Part shown: positions 18,694 to 27,629 of the stretch, piece by piece
How the letters are laid out: the number at the start of each line of letters is the position of its first letter
Numbering within the stretch: position 1 is the first letter of the stretch
From: Hugenholtzia roseola DSM 9546
GTDB lineage: Bacteria > Bacteroidota > Bacteroidia > Cytophagales > Bernardetiaceae
Direction of reading: 5' to 3'
Assembly (NCBI RefSeq): GCF_000422585.1
Contig: NZ_AUGI01000036.1
Location: 19,930-83,929, forward strand
DNA: 64,000 bases
Notes under the pieces: generated by a model
The model's input: only the letters and a program-made list of their open reading frames with translations
Told to the model about the DNA's origin: nothing
Databases searched by the model: none
Program-made: the position numbers and the translations under genes

Positions 18694-18701
18694 TATCTTT
18701 G
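18694..18701 (+). promoter_or_regulatory. -7 promoter element (TATCTTTG) upstream of obgE
   Basis: TATCTTTG matches the Bacteroidota -7 element TAnnTTTG and lies 45 bp before the chosen obgE start. I do not see a clear TTTG at the usual 19-21 bp upstream, so only the -7 half is supported. Confidence 0.4.
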
Positions 18702-18746
18702 CCGTTTGAAAAAAGGCGTTTGCCGCCTACTCGCAGCAACTTATTT

Positions 18747-19742
18747 ATGGATACTTCAGAAAATTTTATAGATTTTATCAAAATCTATTGCCGTTCAGGA
18801 AAAGGCGGCGCAGGCTCGGTACATTTTCGCAGAGAAAAGTTTGTCCCCAATGGCGGTCCCGACGGGGGCGACGGGGGAAGGGGCGGACATATTATCGTCA
18901 AGGGCAATCCGCACCTCTGGACGCTGCTCCACTTGCGCTATCGCAAGCACATCATGGCAGAAGATGGACAAAATGGAGGGGCAGCCAAATGTTTTGGCAA
19001 ACAGGGTAAGGATATAATCGTGGAAGTGCCTATCGGGACACTCATCAAAGATGCCGAAACCGAAGAAGTGTTGGCAGAAATTATGCACCCCGAACAGGAG
19101 GTTGTTATCGTCAAAGGGGGTAGAGGGGGCTTGGGAAATACCCATTTTGCTACCCCTACCACACAGGCACCGCAGTACGCACAGCCCGGCGAGCCAGCCA
19201 TAGAAAAGTACATCTACTTCGAGCTTAAAATCTTGGCTGATGTAGGCTTAGTGGGCTTTCCCAATGCAGGGAAATCTACGCTGCTTTCGGTTATTTCTGC
19301 TGCCAAACCCAAAATCGCAGACTATGCCTTTACCACGCTTGCGCCTAATTTGGGCGTAGTGCCGTATCGCGACGACCGTTCCTTTGTCGTTGCCGATATT
19401 CCCGGTATCATCGAAGGGGCAGCCGAAGGGCGCGGCTTGGGCTTACGCTTTTTGCGTCATATAGAGCGAAATTCCATTCTACTTTTTTTAGTGCCTGCTG
19501 ATGCTAAAAATATACGAAAAGAATACGACATTCTTTTAGACGAACTTCGACGCTATAATCCCGAACTTTTAGACAAAAAACGGTTCTTGGCTATCTCTAA
19601 ATCTGACCTCTTAGATGAAGAATTAGAAAAACTCACCAGTGCCGAACTGCCTACCGATTTGCCACACCTTTTTATTTCTTCGGCGAATATGAAAAATATC
19701 CAACTGCTAAAAGATAAACTTTGGGAACTGCTTAACCGATAA
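18747..19742 (+). CDS. obgE: Obg family GTPase (ribosome-associated)
   Basis: The 331-residue protein has the glycine-rich Obg domain ([29 protein letters not shown], residues about 14-55) followed by a G domain: G1 FPNAGKSTL near residue 170, DIPGI as G3, SKSDLLD as G4 and SSANM as G5. ObgE binds the large ribosomal subunit and links ribosome assembly to growth and (p)ppGpp. I choose the ATG at 18747 (MDTSENFID) because the homologous domain starts there and the upstream 16 codons overlap the promoter element. There is no variable C-terminal extension. An imperfect hairpin follows at 19764-19800. Confidence 0.96.
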   Translation: MDTSENFIDFIKIYCRSGKGGAGSVHFRREKFVPNGGPDGGDGGRGGHIIVKGNPHLWTLLHLRYRKHIMAEDGQNGGAAKCFGKQGKDIIVEVPIGTLIKDAETEEVLAEIMHPEQEVVIVKGGRGGLGNTHFATPTTQAPQYAQPGEPAIEKYIYFELKILADVGLVGFPNAGKSTLLSVISAAKPKIADYAFTTLAPNLGVVPYRDDRSFVVADIPGIIEGAAEGRGLGLRFLRHIERNSILLFLVPADAKNIRKEYDILLDELRRYNPELLDKKRFLAISKSDLLDEELEKLTSAELPTDLPHLFISSANMKNIQLLKDKLWELLNR

Positions 19743-19763
19743 CAACAAAAAGAATCGCACTAC

Positions 19764-19800
19764 CCACAATTAGCAACTCTTAAAAAGTTGTTAGTTGTGG
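19764..19800 (+). terminator. Imperfect hairpin after obgE
   Basis: CCACAATTAGCAACT and AAGTTGTTAGTTGTGG can form a roughly 15-bp stem with two G-U pairs, 22 bases after the obgE stop codon. No U tract follows, so it is a weak terminator candidate. Confidence 0.4.
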
Positions 19801-19868
19801 TTGCAAAGGGCGAAGAAATTTTGAGTTGTTTCCCAAAAATAAAAACTTTATAGCTTAATCTAATTTAC

Positions 19869-19876
19869 TATTTTTG
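19869..19876 (+). promoter_or_regulatory. -7 promoter element directly before the SpoU methyltransferase start
   Basis: TATTTTTG fits TAnnTTTG and ends only 4 bases before the ATG at 19881. If used, transcription would start at or within a few bases of the start codon, giving a leaderless message. A TTTA at 19847-19850 lies 18 bp upstream, close to the -33 position. Confidence 0.4.
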
Positions 19877-19880
19877 TGTT

Positions 19881-20423
19881 ATGCTTACAAAATTAGAAAC
19901 CGAACAGATTGAACGCCTTTCGCCCGCCGACTTTGAACAGGCTGCCAAGTTTCCCGTTGTCGTACTTTTAGATAACTTGCGCAGTATGCACAATGTAGGC
20001 TCTGCCTTCCGCACCGCCGACGCTTTTGCGATAGAAAAAATCTACCTCTGTGGCATTACGGCGCAGCCCCCTCATCGCGAAATTGAAAAAACCGCCTTAG
20101 GAGCAACCCAAACCGTAAGTTGGGCGCATGTAGGAAATATTACAGAAATTGTAAGCAAATTAAAATTAGAAGGCTATCAAATTATTGCCATCGAGCAAAC
20201 CAATCAGAGTGAAGCACTGCAAAATTTCTTTCCCCAAGCCACTCAAAAAATCGCCTATCTCTTTGGAAATGAGGTCTTCGGACTAAGCGAGGAGGTCTTG
20301 CCCTTCGTAGATAAAGCCATAGAAATTCCCCAATTCGGCACCAAGCACTCCCTCAACGTTTCGGTCAGTATCGGTATCGTCCTTTGGGACTATGTGAGCA
20401 AACAGAAAGGGAAACTGATTTAG
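19881..20423 (+). CDS. SpoU/TrmH family RNA 2'-O-methyltransferase
   Basis: The 180-residue protein carries the three SpoU motifs: LLDNLRSMHNVGSAFRTADA (motif 1, with the Asn and Arg of the active site, about residues 30-49), YLFGNEVFGLS (motif 2) and IPQFGTKHSLNVSVSIGIVL (motif 3). These form the trefoil knot that binds S-adenosylmethionine. The family methylates a ribose in tRNA or rRNA. The short length without an N-terminal substrate-binding domain resembles TrmL or TrmH (tRNA position 34 or 18), but the target base cannot be told from the sequence. It stands alone between obgE and a minus-strand remnant, with a possible leaderless start. Confidence 0.9.
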   Translation: MLTKLETEQIERLSPADFEQAAKFPVVVLLDNLRSMHNVGSAFRTADAFAIEKIYLCGITAQPPHREIEKTALGATQTVSWAHVGNITEIVSKLKLEGYQIIAIEQTNQSEALQNFFPQATQKIAYLFGNEVFGLSEEVLPFVDKAIEIPQFGTKHSLNVSVSIGIVLWDYVSKQKGKLI

Positions 20424-20441
20424 GTAAAAAACATACAAATT

Positions 20442-20762
20442 TTATCTTTCTATTTTTAGTACAATTTCAACTTTGTCGTTTCCAAAAATATCTGTTTTAA
20501 ATTTTATAGAGATATTGTAGTGAAAATTATAAAGTTGTTTTAGCTTATCGAGATTTTGCTTTTTTTCAGTGGCAATTTTGATTTTTCTACGATAGCCATT
20601 CAAAGGCATAAAAGCCGTTGGAAAAATACTGATACCTACCCCCATCACAATAAGTGGGACAGTGGAAAAAACATAGCTTTCTGCTGCCCTTGTCATAAGG
20701 GACAAGATTTGTCTTGTCCCTACAAAAAGCAGGGTCAAAATCAGTAATGTTAAGTTCTGCAA
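20442..20762 (-). CDS. Small hypothetical protein, possible gene remnant overlapping mobile repeats
   Basis: A 106-residue frame begins inside the M element at 20743 and its first 30 codons run through the 20698-20721 palindrome, so this N-terminal part is repeat-derived. From about residue 39 (MGVGISIFPTAFMPLNGYRR) the sequence looks more like protein: a short hydrophobic segment, then a basic and mixed alpha/beta tail ending KFKTDIFGNDKVEIVLKIE. I do not recognise it. It may be a 68-residue protein starting at Met39, or the 3' part of a gene broken by repeat insertion. Confidence 0.35.
   Translation of the reverse strand: MQNLTLLILTLLFVGTRQILSLMTRAAESYVFSTVPLIVMGVGISIFPTAFMPLNGYRRKIKIATEKKQNLDKLKQLYNFHYNISIKFKTDIFGNDKVEIVLKIER
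20698..20721. repeat. GGACAAG palindrome beside element M1
   Basis: AGGGACAAGA (20698-20707) pairs with TCTTGTCCCT (20712-20721) across four bases. The core resembles the central palindrome of the M elements, so it may be a remnant of another copy abutting M1. Confidence 0.6.
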
Positions 20763-20914
20763 AAAGCCTTATTTTATCAAATTTGACACAAAATAAAATT
20801 TGGGCAGCACCCTATTTTTGGGTTTGAAAATCCTTTTTTATTTCAATCTTGCTGCGGACAAGGCAATGCCTTGTCCCTACATTCGAACCTATTTTTTAGA
20901 ATTTAACATCACTG
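20743..20914 (-). mobile_element. M1: complete 172-bp M element (non-coding, inverted-repeat bounded)
   Basis: The ends are AGTAATGTTAAGTTCT (20743-20758) and, inverted, AGTGATGTTAAATTCT (20898-20913), matching at 14 of 16 positions. An 11-base direct repeat GGGTCAAAATC flanks it (20732-20742 and 20915-20925), as expected of a target duplication. The central part holds the palindrome GGACAAGGCA-a-TGCCTTGTCC (20856-20876). Read on the minus strand it aligns along its length with M3 at 33512-33673. It has no coding capacity, so any movement would depend on a transposase elsewhere. Confidence 0.75.
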
Positions 20915-20957
20915 GGGTCAAAATCGCCCCTACCTGCAAAAAATTAGCCCTTTTTGG

Positions 20958-21968
20958 CTACTCGTCGTCGTCATCACTCTGATTTTTCTTCGGAATCGCC
21001 TCTTCGGGGAAGGCGATAGACTCGCGCATGTGTGTATCTGCCTGAATGTTGCGCATGCGATAGTAGTCCATGATGCCCAATTTGCCCTCTCGCAGTGCAA
21101 AGGCAATGGATTTGGGAACTTCAGCTTCGGCTTCGATTACTTTGGCGCGTGAGGCTTGTGCCTTCGCTCGCATTTCCTGCTCTACCGCTACTGCCATCGC
21201 ACGTCTTTCTTCGGCTTTCGCCTCTGCCACCTTCAAGTCGGCATTGGCTTGGTCTATTTGTAACTTTGCCCCGATATTTTCACCTACATCGATATCGGCA
21301 ATATCGATGGAAAGAATTTCAAAAGCAGTGCCAGCATCTAAGCCTTTTTGTAGAACTAATTTTGAAATTTTATCGGGATTTTCTAATACCTCTTTGTGCG
21401 AAACCGAAGAACCAATAGAAGTTACAATCCCTTCGCCTACACGCGCTAAGATGGTTTCTTCACCCGAACCGCCCACTAATTGCGTAATATTAGCACGCAC
21501 CGTAACCCGCGCCTTCGCAATCAGTTGGATACCGTCTTGCGCCACTGCCGCCACAGCAGGCGTATTGATAACTTTGGGATTTACCGAAATTTGAACGGCA
21601 TCAAAAACATCACGCCCTGCCAAATCTATCGCCGCCGCTTGATTAAAAGAGAGGTCTATGTTTGCTTTTTCCGCCGAAATCAAAGCCTTAATTACCGAAT
21701 GTACGCTGCCGCCCGCCATATAATGCGTTTCCAAATCTTGCAACTCCAAATCGCGCAGACCCGCTTTTGTAGCCACAATCATAGACTCTACTATCACATG
21801 CGGCTGCACCCGACGCAAACGCATACCGATAAGGTCGCCCAAACCGACGCGCACGCCCGAAAAAATAGCCGTTATCCAAAGATTGACAGGAACATAGTAA
21901 AAAAGTGCTGCAACCATACCTACCACAACTGCAATGGCAAGCACCGCATAAAAGATTTCCGAAAACAT
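20958..21968 (-). CDS. floA: Flotillin-like protein FloA
   Basis: The 336-residue protein has an N-terminal membrane hairpin (residues about 4-40) followed by a conserved FloA/YqfA body: [39 protein letters not shown], a SPFH-like domain with [20 protein letters not shown] and [11 protein letters not shown], then an Ala/Glu-rich coiled coil (about 230-285) and a C-terminal [19 protein letters not shown]. FloA scaffolds ordered membrane regions in bacteria. It ends in an acidic tail (SDDDDE). It is monocistronic as far as I can see and no NfeD-like partner is adjacent. Confidence 0.95.
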   Translation of the reverse strand: MFSEIFYAVLAIAVVVGMVAALFYYVPVNLWITAIFSGVRVGLGDLIGMRLRRVQPHVIVESMIVATKAGLRDLELQDLETHYMAGGSVHSVIKALISAEKANIDLSFNQAAAIDLAGRDVFDAVQISVNPKVINTPAVAAVAQDGIQLIAKARVTVRANITQLVGGSGEETILARVGEGIVTSIGSSVSHKEVLENPDKISKLVLQKGLDAGTAFEILSIDIADIDVGENIGAKLQIDQANADLKVAEAKAEERRAMAVAVEQEMRAKAQASRAKVIEAEAEVPKSIAFALREGKLGIMDYYRMRNIQADTHMRESIAFPEEAIPKKNQSDDDDE

Positions 21969-22110
21969 AGTTTTAAATTAAGGGTGAGATGAAAAACAGA
22001 AAAGCAAGTCAAAAGCCAAAGGCGAAAATAGGCGTTTGTTCTCAAAAAAACAACCCCCGCCCTCAATTCTTTCAAAAAAAGCACCCCTTAGAGAAGCTAT
22101 TTTTACCAAA

Positions 22111-22142
22111 AACAAAAAAGCAAGAGCCTTTTGCCCTTGCTT
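22111..22142 (-). terminator. Rho-independent terminator after the glutathione peroxidase gene
   Basis: On the minus strand AAGCAAGGGC pairs with GCTCTTGCTT around AAAAGG and is followed by TTTTTGTTTTTGG. It lies about 70 bp past the stop codon at 22214. Confidence 0.7.
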
Positions 22143-22213
22143 CTGGATAGGATTGTTTTTGAAATACTATTTTTTTGTAGGCTACTAATAAAAATTAGGA
22201 TTATAGCAAGACC

Positions 22214-22798
22214 CTACAATTTTTCTGCAATCTCCACAGGATTGGTAGAAGAACCAAAAAACTCGACCTTCGTACCGTCTTCGCTCACCAAATACTTGCA
22301 AAAGTTCCATGACGGCGACTCGCCCCCTGCCTTTTCTGCCAACCACTGATAGAGTTCGTGCTGGTCATTGCCTTTTACCGAAATTTTTTCAAACATCGGA
22401 AACGTAACGCCATAGTTGAGCGAACAAAATTGGGCAATTTCCTCGTTCGTACCCGGCTCCTGACCGCCAAAATTGTTGGCAGGAAAGCCCAAAATTAGCA
22501 ACTTATCGCCATATTTTTCATGGACGGCTTGCAAGTCGGCATACTGACCTGTATAGCCACATTTAGAAGCCACATTGACAAAAAGGAGCTTTTTACCCTT
22601 GTAATCGGCTAAAGAAACCTCTTTGCCTTCTATTGTTTTGACTTTAAAGTCAAATAAATTTTTATCGTTCATGGTGTTTTCCGAAGAAGTGTTTGAATTT
22701 TTCGAAACAGATTGGCTGTTTGCCTGCGTCGTGCTGCCACAAGCCATCAGACCCAACAAAACAGACAAAAGAGCAGTATAAGCAAAGAATTTAATCAT
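22214..22798 (-). CDS. Glutathione peroxidase, cysteine type, predicted lipoprotein
   Basis: The 194-residue protein begins with a lipoprotein signal whose lipobox is LMAC (Cys20), then a Ser/Thr/Asn-rich linker. The GPx fold follows with the active-site motif NVASKCGYTGQY (Cys in place of selenocysteine), LGFPANNFGGQEPG with the catalytic Gln, and SWNFCKYLV with the catalytic Trp and Asn. These enzymes reduce peroxides, usually with thioredoxin as donor in bacteria. The lipid anchor places this one in the periplasm or on the outer membrane, which is less common than the cytoplasmic form. A terminator follows. Confidence 0.93.
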   Translation of the reverse strand: MIKFFAYTALLSVLLGLMACGSTTQANSQSVSKNSNTSSENTMNDKNLFDFKVKTIEGKEVSLADYKGKKLLFVNVASKCGYTGQYADLQAVHEKYGDKLLILGFPANNFGGQEPGTNEEIAQFCSLNYGVTFPMFEKISVKGNDQHELYQWLAEKAGGESPSWNFCKYLVSEDGTKVEFFGSSTNPVEIAEKL

Positions 22799-22930
22799 AA
22801 TGTTTAGTCGTATTTTGAAATAAGGCGCATCATATTAGAAAGTTGGAAAGCAAGCCACCTTGTTTTCCATTCAAGAGCATAACCCTTTCGAAGTAGCTTT
22901 GTTTGTAGAAGTTTGAAAAAAGCCCTGCTT

Positions 22931-23572
22931 TTATGTTTTTCTAAGAATAAAAAACAACTCCTTGCCCGCTCTGGGTTTGATGCTATTGTAACAAGGTTCT
23001 ATCTTTTTGATATGAAAATAAGGCGCGAAATAAGTTTCGTACTCCTGCTTACAACCTCCATAGGGTGGGTCGCCTTCCTTTTTAAGCGGAAAATCAAAAA
23101 GCAAGCCTGCTAAAATGCCATTCGGTTTTAAAAGACTCGCCATTTTTTGAACATAATCCTGACGCAAGGTAGGATTTAAGGCACAAAAAAAAGTTTGCTC
23201 AATAATTAAGTCAAAATAATTTTCTTTTTCAAACTTAAAAAAATCACATTCTACCAAATATTTCGCCTCAAAACTTGGCACACGCGCCTGCAATGCCTGT
23301 AAGGGAGCTTGCGCCATATCCACAACCCAAACATTTTGAAAACCAAGACGGTGCAGATATTCCGCCTCATAGCCGCTGCCAGCCCCCGGCACTAATATCA
23401 CCATCTGAAAAAAATCGGGGTGCTGCGCCGCCTCTGTCGCAACCAAATTATCGATGTAAGTTTTGAGCGGTTCTGTAATCGCGCTTGCGTCCCAAGGCGT
23501 ATCTTGCTGCTGATACCTGCTTTCCCAATAATGGGCATCTAAGGCAGGATTTGAAACGTCATTTGGATTCAT
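22931..23572 (-). CDS. TPMT family SAM-dependent methyltransferase
   Basis: This 213-residue protein matches the thiopurine methyltransferase family: HYWESRYQQQDTPWDASA at the N-terminus, the SAM motif VLVPGAGSGYEAEYL type (here ILVPGAGSGYEAEYLHRLG, about 60-78), VVDMAQAPL, and IIEQTFFCALNP. Family members methylate sulfur, selenium, tellurium or halide. The bacterial role is usually detoxification, and the substrate here cannot be told. It lies 43 bp after the start of the SNF2 gene's 3' end and may be transcribed with it. Confidence 0.88.
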   Translation of the reverse strand: MNPNDVSNPALDAHYWESRYQQQDTPWDASAITEPLKTYIDNLVATEAAQHPDFFQMVILVPGAGSGYEAEYLHRLGFQNVWVVDMAQAPLQALQARVPSFEAKYLVECDFFKFEKENYFDLIIEQTFFCALNPTLRQDYVQKMASLLKPNGILAGLLFDFPLKKEGDPPYGGCKQEYETYFAPYFHIKKIEPCYNSIKPRAGKELFFILRKT

Positions 23573-23615
23573 TTTGTGTGAAAGTAAAGTAAAATGAAAG
23601 ATAACTAAAATAAAA

Positions 23616-26600
23616 TTATCGCAACTGAATTAGCTCTAAAATCTGTTCGTTAGAAAGTTCAGTAAGCCAAGTATCACCTGTTTCTACTGTTAGTTGAGCC
23701 AACTCTTTCTTTTTTTCAATCATTTTATCAATTTGTTCCTCTAAGCTATTTTGTACGATAAAACGATGAACGAAGACATTTTTTTTCTGTCCGATACGAA
23801 AACTTCTATCCGTAGCCTGCGCTTCGACGGCAGGATTCCACCACAAATCGTAATGAATAACCTGATTCGCCTCTGTAAGATTTAACCCCGTTCCGCCTGC
23901 TTTTAAAGAGAGAATAAGGACAGGAATTTGTTTAGTTTCTGAAAATTGTTTCAAAACGGCTTTGCGCTGTTCCAAATTTAAGCCGCCATGTAAAAAGAGC
24001 GGACGGTAGCCCATCTCTGCTTCAATAATGGTTTCTAAAATTTCACCCATTTGTGTAAACTGACTGAAAATCAAGGTCTTATCGCCTTGTTTTTCTATTT
24101 CTTTGAGCAAATCAATAAGTAGCTGCGTTTTGCCCGAAAGGGCGGCTTCTCTGACATCGTTTTTCAAAAATTGGGCAGGGTGATTGCAAATTTGTTTTAG
24201 TGAGCCTAATAGCTTTAAAATCAAGCCTTTACGCTGCATACCTTCTGCCTGTGCTAATTGCTCCATTGTTTGGCTTACCACATTTTGATAGAGAGCTGCT
24301 TGCTGTGGCGTGAGGGTACAATAATGATTTTGACTAATTTTTTCGGGCAAATCAGAAATGATATTTTTATCGGTCTTGACCCTACGCATAACAAAAGGTG
24401 ATGTAACTTTTTTAAACTTTTCCAATATTTCGTGATTCCGTTCCAATTCGATAGGACGTGCGTAATCGTAATAAAACTGATTAAAAGTGCCTAAATATCC
24501 TTTAAATACAAAATCAAAAAGACTCCAATATTCGCTCAAACGGTTTTCCACGGGCGTACCACTAAGTGCGATTTTCAAGTCCGCAGGAATGGCTTTGAGT
24601 GCCTTGCTTTGCGCCGTATCGCTGTTTTTGATTGCTTGCGCCTCATCAATGACCAAAACCGACCATTTTTTTCCCGCCAAAAGCTCGCCTTCTGTGCGTG
24701 CAATGCCATAAGAAGTGAGAAAAATGTCGTACTGCTCGGTAGTATGGGGGAATTTTCGCTGGCTGCCATAAAAGGTAAAAACTTGCAAGGTAGGTGCAAA
24801 TTTGATGATTTCTTGCTGCCAATTCGCAAGTAAGGTCGTCGGCAAGACAATAAGAGCAGGTTTTTCTTTTAAAACTTCTTCTTCTTTTAGCTTTAAAAGA
24901 AAAGCAATCGTTTGAAGCGTCTTGCCCAACCCCATGTCGTCTGCCAAGATAGAACCCAAGCCCAAACGCGCATTTCTATACAACCAAGCGTAACCTTTTT
25001 GCTGATACGGGCGCAAAGTAGCTTGTAAGTTTTGAGGCAAATCTACACTTTTTTCTTCTTTTAAAGGCTGCAAAAGACGCACGACGGCTTGTTCTAAGGC
25101 AATTTCTACGCCTGCCTTTTCGCCTAAAAGTAGGTGTTGCAGGCTTAATTGGGTTTTATTTTTTCGGGTCTGATGTGCCTGCTCTAAAATTTTGGCTACC
25201 TCTTTTTGGTCTATCCACACATATTGATTTTGCAACCAAACCAAACCAGCGGTATTTTCTACCAACTTTTCAAAACTCTCTACATCGAGCCTTTTATCGC
25301 CTAAGGCAATTTCCCACTCGAAGTCTAAGATTTTTTGCACCTGCAAAAGTCCGCCTTTTTCATTTTTTTGATTTTTTTTCTTTACAAAAATTTTACCTTT
25401 GGGGCGCAATATCTTCTGCAAACTTTTAGGCAGCAAAATTTTGATGCCCAAAAGTTGGAGCAAGGGCAGAGCCTGCTCGAAAAAAGCCGACACTTCCTCC
25501 AAGGTTATCGGGACGGGCGTTTTTTCTTGCGCCTCCAAATAAACTTTAAGGGCAGGCAGATACTCACTTAGCAAATAGGCATCTTGCCAAAATAAATTGT
25601 GTTGATTTTCATACTTTTTTTCACTCAAAAAAGTAGAAAAATCTATTATTTTTTCAGGAGTGTGTAGCAAATTTTCTGCCTCTTGTACTGCCTGCTGTGG
25701 CTCGTTTCGGACTACAACCTGCAAGGCAACCTCGAAAATTTCGGGCATATCGGGGATTTCGCCAATATAAAGAAGTGGCTGCAAATCTTTTTTAGAAAGA
25801 AATAACTTTTCTAACCAAAGATGAATAAGAATAGGCAAATTCTGCTCACTATACCTTTCAAAAGGCTGCAAATCTTTCAACAAAAAAAAGGCGTTCCACT
25901 TAGATTTGAACTTTGCAAGCCTTCCAAGATGCGCATGGAGATACCGCTCGATGTAAATCCCTGACAGATAAGCAATTTTTTCTTGGGCGTTGGTAAAATA
26001 ATATCGTTTTTTGAGCGAATCTTTCCTATCCTTTGCCTGAAAAAAAAGTAGGTCGTCGGGCGCGTGTGCCGCCAAAATTTGCATCATTTTTTCCACTTCT
26101 ACAACAAAATTGGCAGGCTGCCACTGAATAAAATAGCCCTTATGATGGCGCAACATGCGTGGCAGAAAGAGTCCCTTTTCCAAAATTTGGAGAATAAAAA
26201 TATGAAAATAATAAAACCACTGCAAGGCAGGACTAAGCGTAGGGATATATTCTATCGGAATTTCATTAAAAAAATCTATAAAAGGAAGTTCTTTTATCGG
26301 TTCTGAATTAGAAAGTTTGGTAGCATTTTTAGTATTACCTTCTTTTCTATCATTTTCTATACTTAGATGCAGCGTTTTGAGATTTAGAAAGCCATCTACT
26401 TCCACTTTTAGCTGCTGCCATTGCTGCGCCAAACGAACTTCCTGCCTTAAATCTTGCTCGGAATTGATGTTGGAGAGCGTATCAAATTGTGTTTTTTGTA
26501 TTTCTTTTGTAATGACTTTATATTGTGATATTAAAACTTCTTTAAAATTAGTTTCCGTATCAAAAGGCGGTCTTTCAGAAAGTAGTTCGGGAATTTGTGT

Positions 26601-27254
26601 ATTGAGCGTGGGCAGGGTAGAAAAGTCTAATTCTTGGGCAGCAAAGAGGCTAAAATCCTGCTTGGGCAGTGATACATCTTCTTCGATAGCGGTAGCAGTT
26701 TTATACCAAATATTAAATTGAGTAGTGGCTATTTTAGAGGTAGTTTTGTTGAGTTCTTCAAGCAAATCGGTATTACGAAGATTAAATACTAAAAATGGAT
26801 TTTCTTCTATTTTTTGACTTATTTGATAAAGCACCGCCGCCATGTGTTTGCAAGGAGCTGTTGGGTCGGGGCAGGAGCAGGAGGCTTTCAAATCGCGCCA
26901 GCGGCGTGGAAAAAGGTAAATTTCTTCGGCTTCGAGCATCTCGAAAAGCACTGTGGGTAGCTGATTTTGAAGCAGTTGGGTAATAAGTAAAGGATTTTCT
27001 GCCAAAATTTCTAATATCTTTTGGTCTTCTTCTTTATCAAAAGGCTTTATTTCGAAACGTACCTGATAAGGCTTAGGGCGGCTGCCCAAAACTTTCGCAC
27101 TTACGTAGTTTTGTATAATTTTTAGCTCTAAAATTGAACCACTTTTTGCATAACTTCGTCCGCGCTGCAATCTTCCCGAATCGGCTAAATTGTGTAGCAT
27201 TTCGAGCCACTTTTCGCTCCACCAAGTAGTGGTGAATTTATTTTTTTTTTCCAT
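23616..27254 (-). CDS. SWIM-domain SNF2-family helicase
   Basis: At 1212 residues this is a typical bacterial SNF2 protein. A SWIM zinc finger lies at about 125-140 (KASCSCPDPTAPCKHMAAV: CxC then CxH). A long helical middle region follows. The helicase core starts near residue 760: LRPYQQKGYAWLYRN, Walker A LADDMGLGKTLQTI, IDEAQAIKN (DEAQ box), ALSGTPVENRLSEYWSLFDF, then the C-terminal lobe with LIFSQFTQMGEIL, LSLKAGGTGLNLTEAN, and QATDRSFRIGQKKNVFVHR. It translocates on double-stranded DNA and remodels protein-DNA complexes; the bacterial function is not settled. Confidence 0.93.
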   Translation of the reverse strand: MEKKNKFTTTWWSEKWLEMLHNLADSGRLQRGRSYAKSGSILELKIIQNYVSAKVLGSRPKPYQVRFEIKPFDKEEDQKILEILAENPLLITQLLQNQLPTVLFEMLEAEEIYLFPRRWRDLKASCSCPDPTAPCKHMAAVLYQISQKIEENPFLVFNLRNTDLLEELNKTTSKIATTQFNIWYKTATAIEEDVSLPKQDFSLFAAQELDFSTLPTLNTQIPELLSERPPFDTETNFKEVLISQYKVITKEIQKTQFDTLSNINSEQDLRQEVRLAQQWQQLKVEVDGFLNLKTLHLSIENDRKEGNTKNATKLSNSEPIKELPFIDFFNEIPIEYIPTLSPALQWFYYFHIFILQILEKGLFLPRMLRHHKGYFIQWQPANFVVEVEKMMQILAAHAPDDLLFFQAKDRKDSLKKRYYFTNAQEKIAYLSGIYIERYLHAHLGRLAKFKSKWNAFFLLKDLQPFERYSEQNLPILIHLWLEKLFLSKKDLQPLLYIGEIPDMPEIFEVALQVVVRNEPQQAVQEAENLLHTPEKIIDFSTFLSEKKYENQHNLFWQDAYLLSEYLPALKVYLEAQEKTPVPITLEEVSAFFEQALPLLQLLGIKILLPKSLQKILRPKGKIFVKKKNQKNEKGGLLQVQKILDFEWEIALGDKRLDVESFEKLVENTAGLVWLQNQYVWIDQKEVAKILEQAHQTRKNKTQLSLQHLLLGEKAGVEIALEQAVVRLLQPLKEEKSVDLPQNLQATLRPYQQKGYAWLYRNARLGLGSILADDMGLGKTLQTIAFLLKLKEEEVLKEKPALIVLPTTLLANWQQEIIKFAPTLQVFTFYGSQRKFPHTTEQYDIFLTSYGIARTEGELLAGKKWSVLVIDEAQAIKNSDTAQSKALKAIPADLKIALSGTPVENRLSEYWSLFDFVFKGYLGTFNQFYYDYARPIELERNHEILEKFKKVTSPFVMRRVKTDKNIISDLPEKISQNHYCTLTPQQAALYQNVVSQTMEQLAQAEGMQRKGLILKLLGSLKQICNHPAQFLKNDVREAALSGKTQLLIDLLKEIEKQGDKTLIFSQFTQMGEILETIIEAEMGYRPLFLHGGLNLEQRKAVLKQFSETKQIPVLILSLKAGGTGLNLTEANQVIHYDLWWNPAVEAQATDRSFRIGQKKNVFVHRFIVQNSLEEQIDKMIEKKKELAQLTVETGDTWLTELSNEQILELIQLR

Positions 27255-27363
27255 TTTTAAGAAAATTTAATAGGGGCAAACGCACACTTTTTCGTCTTTT
27301 TGTCGTCATGCCTACAAAAAAGACGCTACTGTGCATTTCCACAATTTAAACAATTTTTCATAG

Positions 27364-27534
27364 ATGCAAAAGTTGAAATATCTTCGCCTCATTACCAAAC
27401 AGCTCAATGGTGAAATTTCGCCTGCCGAAGAAGCCGAACTCACTGCTTGGCTTAAACGCCACCCCCTCAACGCTTTGGCGTATCAACAGCAAAAAGCTAT
27501 CTGGGATAAATTTAGGCTCATGGCACAGGCATAG
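27364..27534 (+). CDS. 56-residue protein resembling a lone FecR N-terminal (anti-sigma) helix domain
   Basis: A short frame codes for a 56-residue protein with clear protein-like composition: YLRLITKQLNGEISPAEEAE, then TAWLKRHPLNALAYQQ, KAIWDKF. The pattern 'helix-L(N/S)GE(I/L)SPxEEAEL-xWL-xxxPxN-xxxxxxxxxIW' is that of the N-terminal domain of FecR-type anti-sigma factors in Bacteroidota, which binds an ECF sigma factor. Here it stands alone, without membrane helix or FecR domain. No sigma factor gene is adjacent. A good hairpin terminator follows at 27588, supporting a real short transcript. It is divergent from the SNF2 gene. Confidence 0.6.
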   Translation: MQKLKYLRLITKQLNGEISPAEEAELTAWLKRHPLNALAYQQQKAIWDKFRLMAQA

Positions 27535-27587
27535 CCCATTATAGCCCATTTTTAGCGGAGCGGCAAGCCTGCGAATTTTGCCCCTCG

Positions 27588-27624
27588 AAGCCCCTACTTT
27601 TTTTGATGAAAGAGGGGCTTTTTG
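27588..27624 (+). terminator. Rho-independent terminator after the 56-residue gene
   Basis: AAGCCCCT (27588-27595) pairs with AGGGGCTT (27613-27620) and is followed by TTT. The loop is 17 bases and T-rich. Confidence 0.65.
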
Positions 27625-27629
27625 ATTGT

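Noticed and set aside
23616..27254. SNF2 gene as the core of a DISARM-like or Zorya-like defence locus
   Set aside because: The SWIM-SNF2 architecture is the common housekeeping-like bacterial type, and no partner defence genes flank it.
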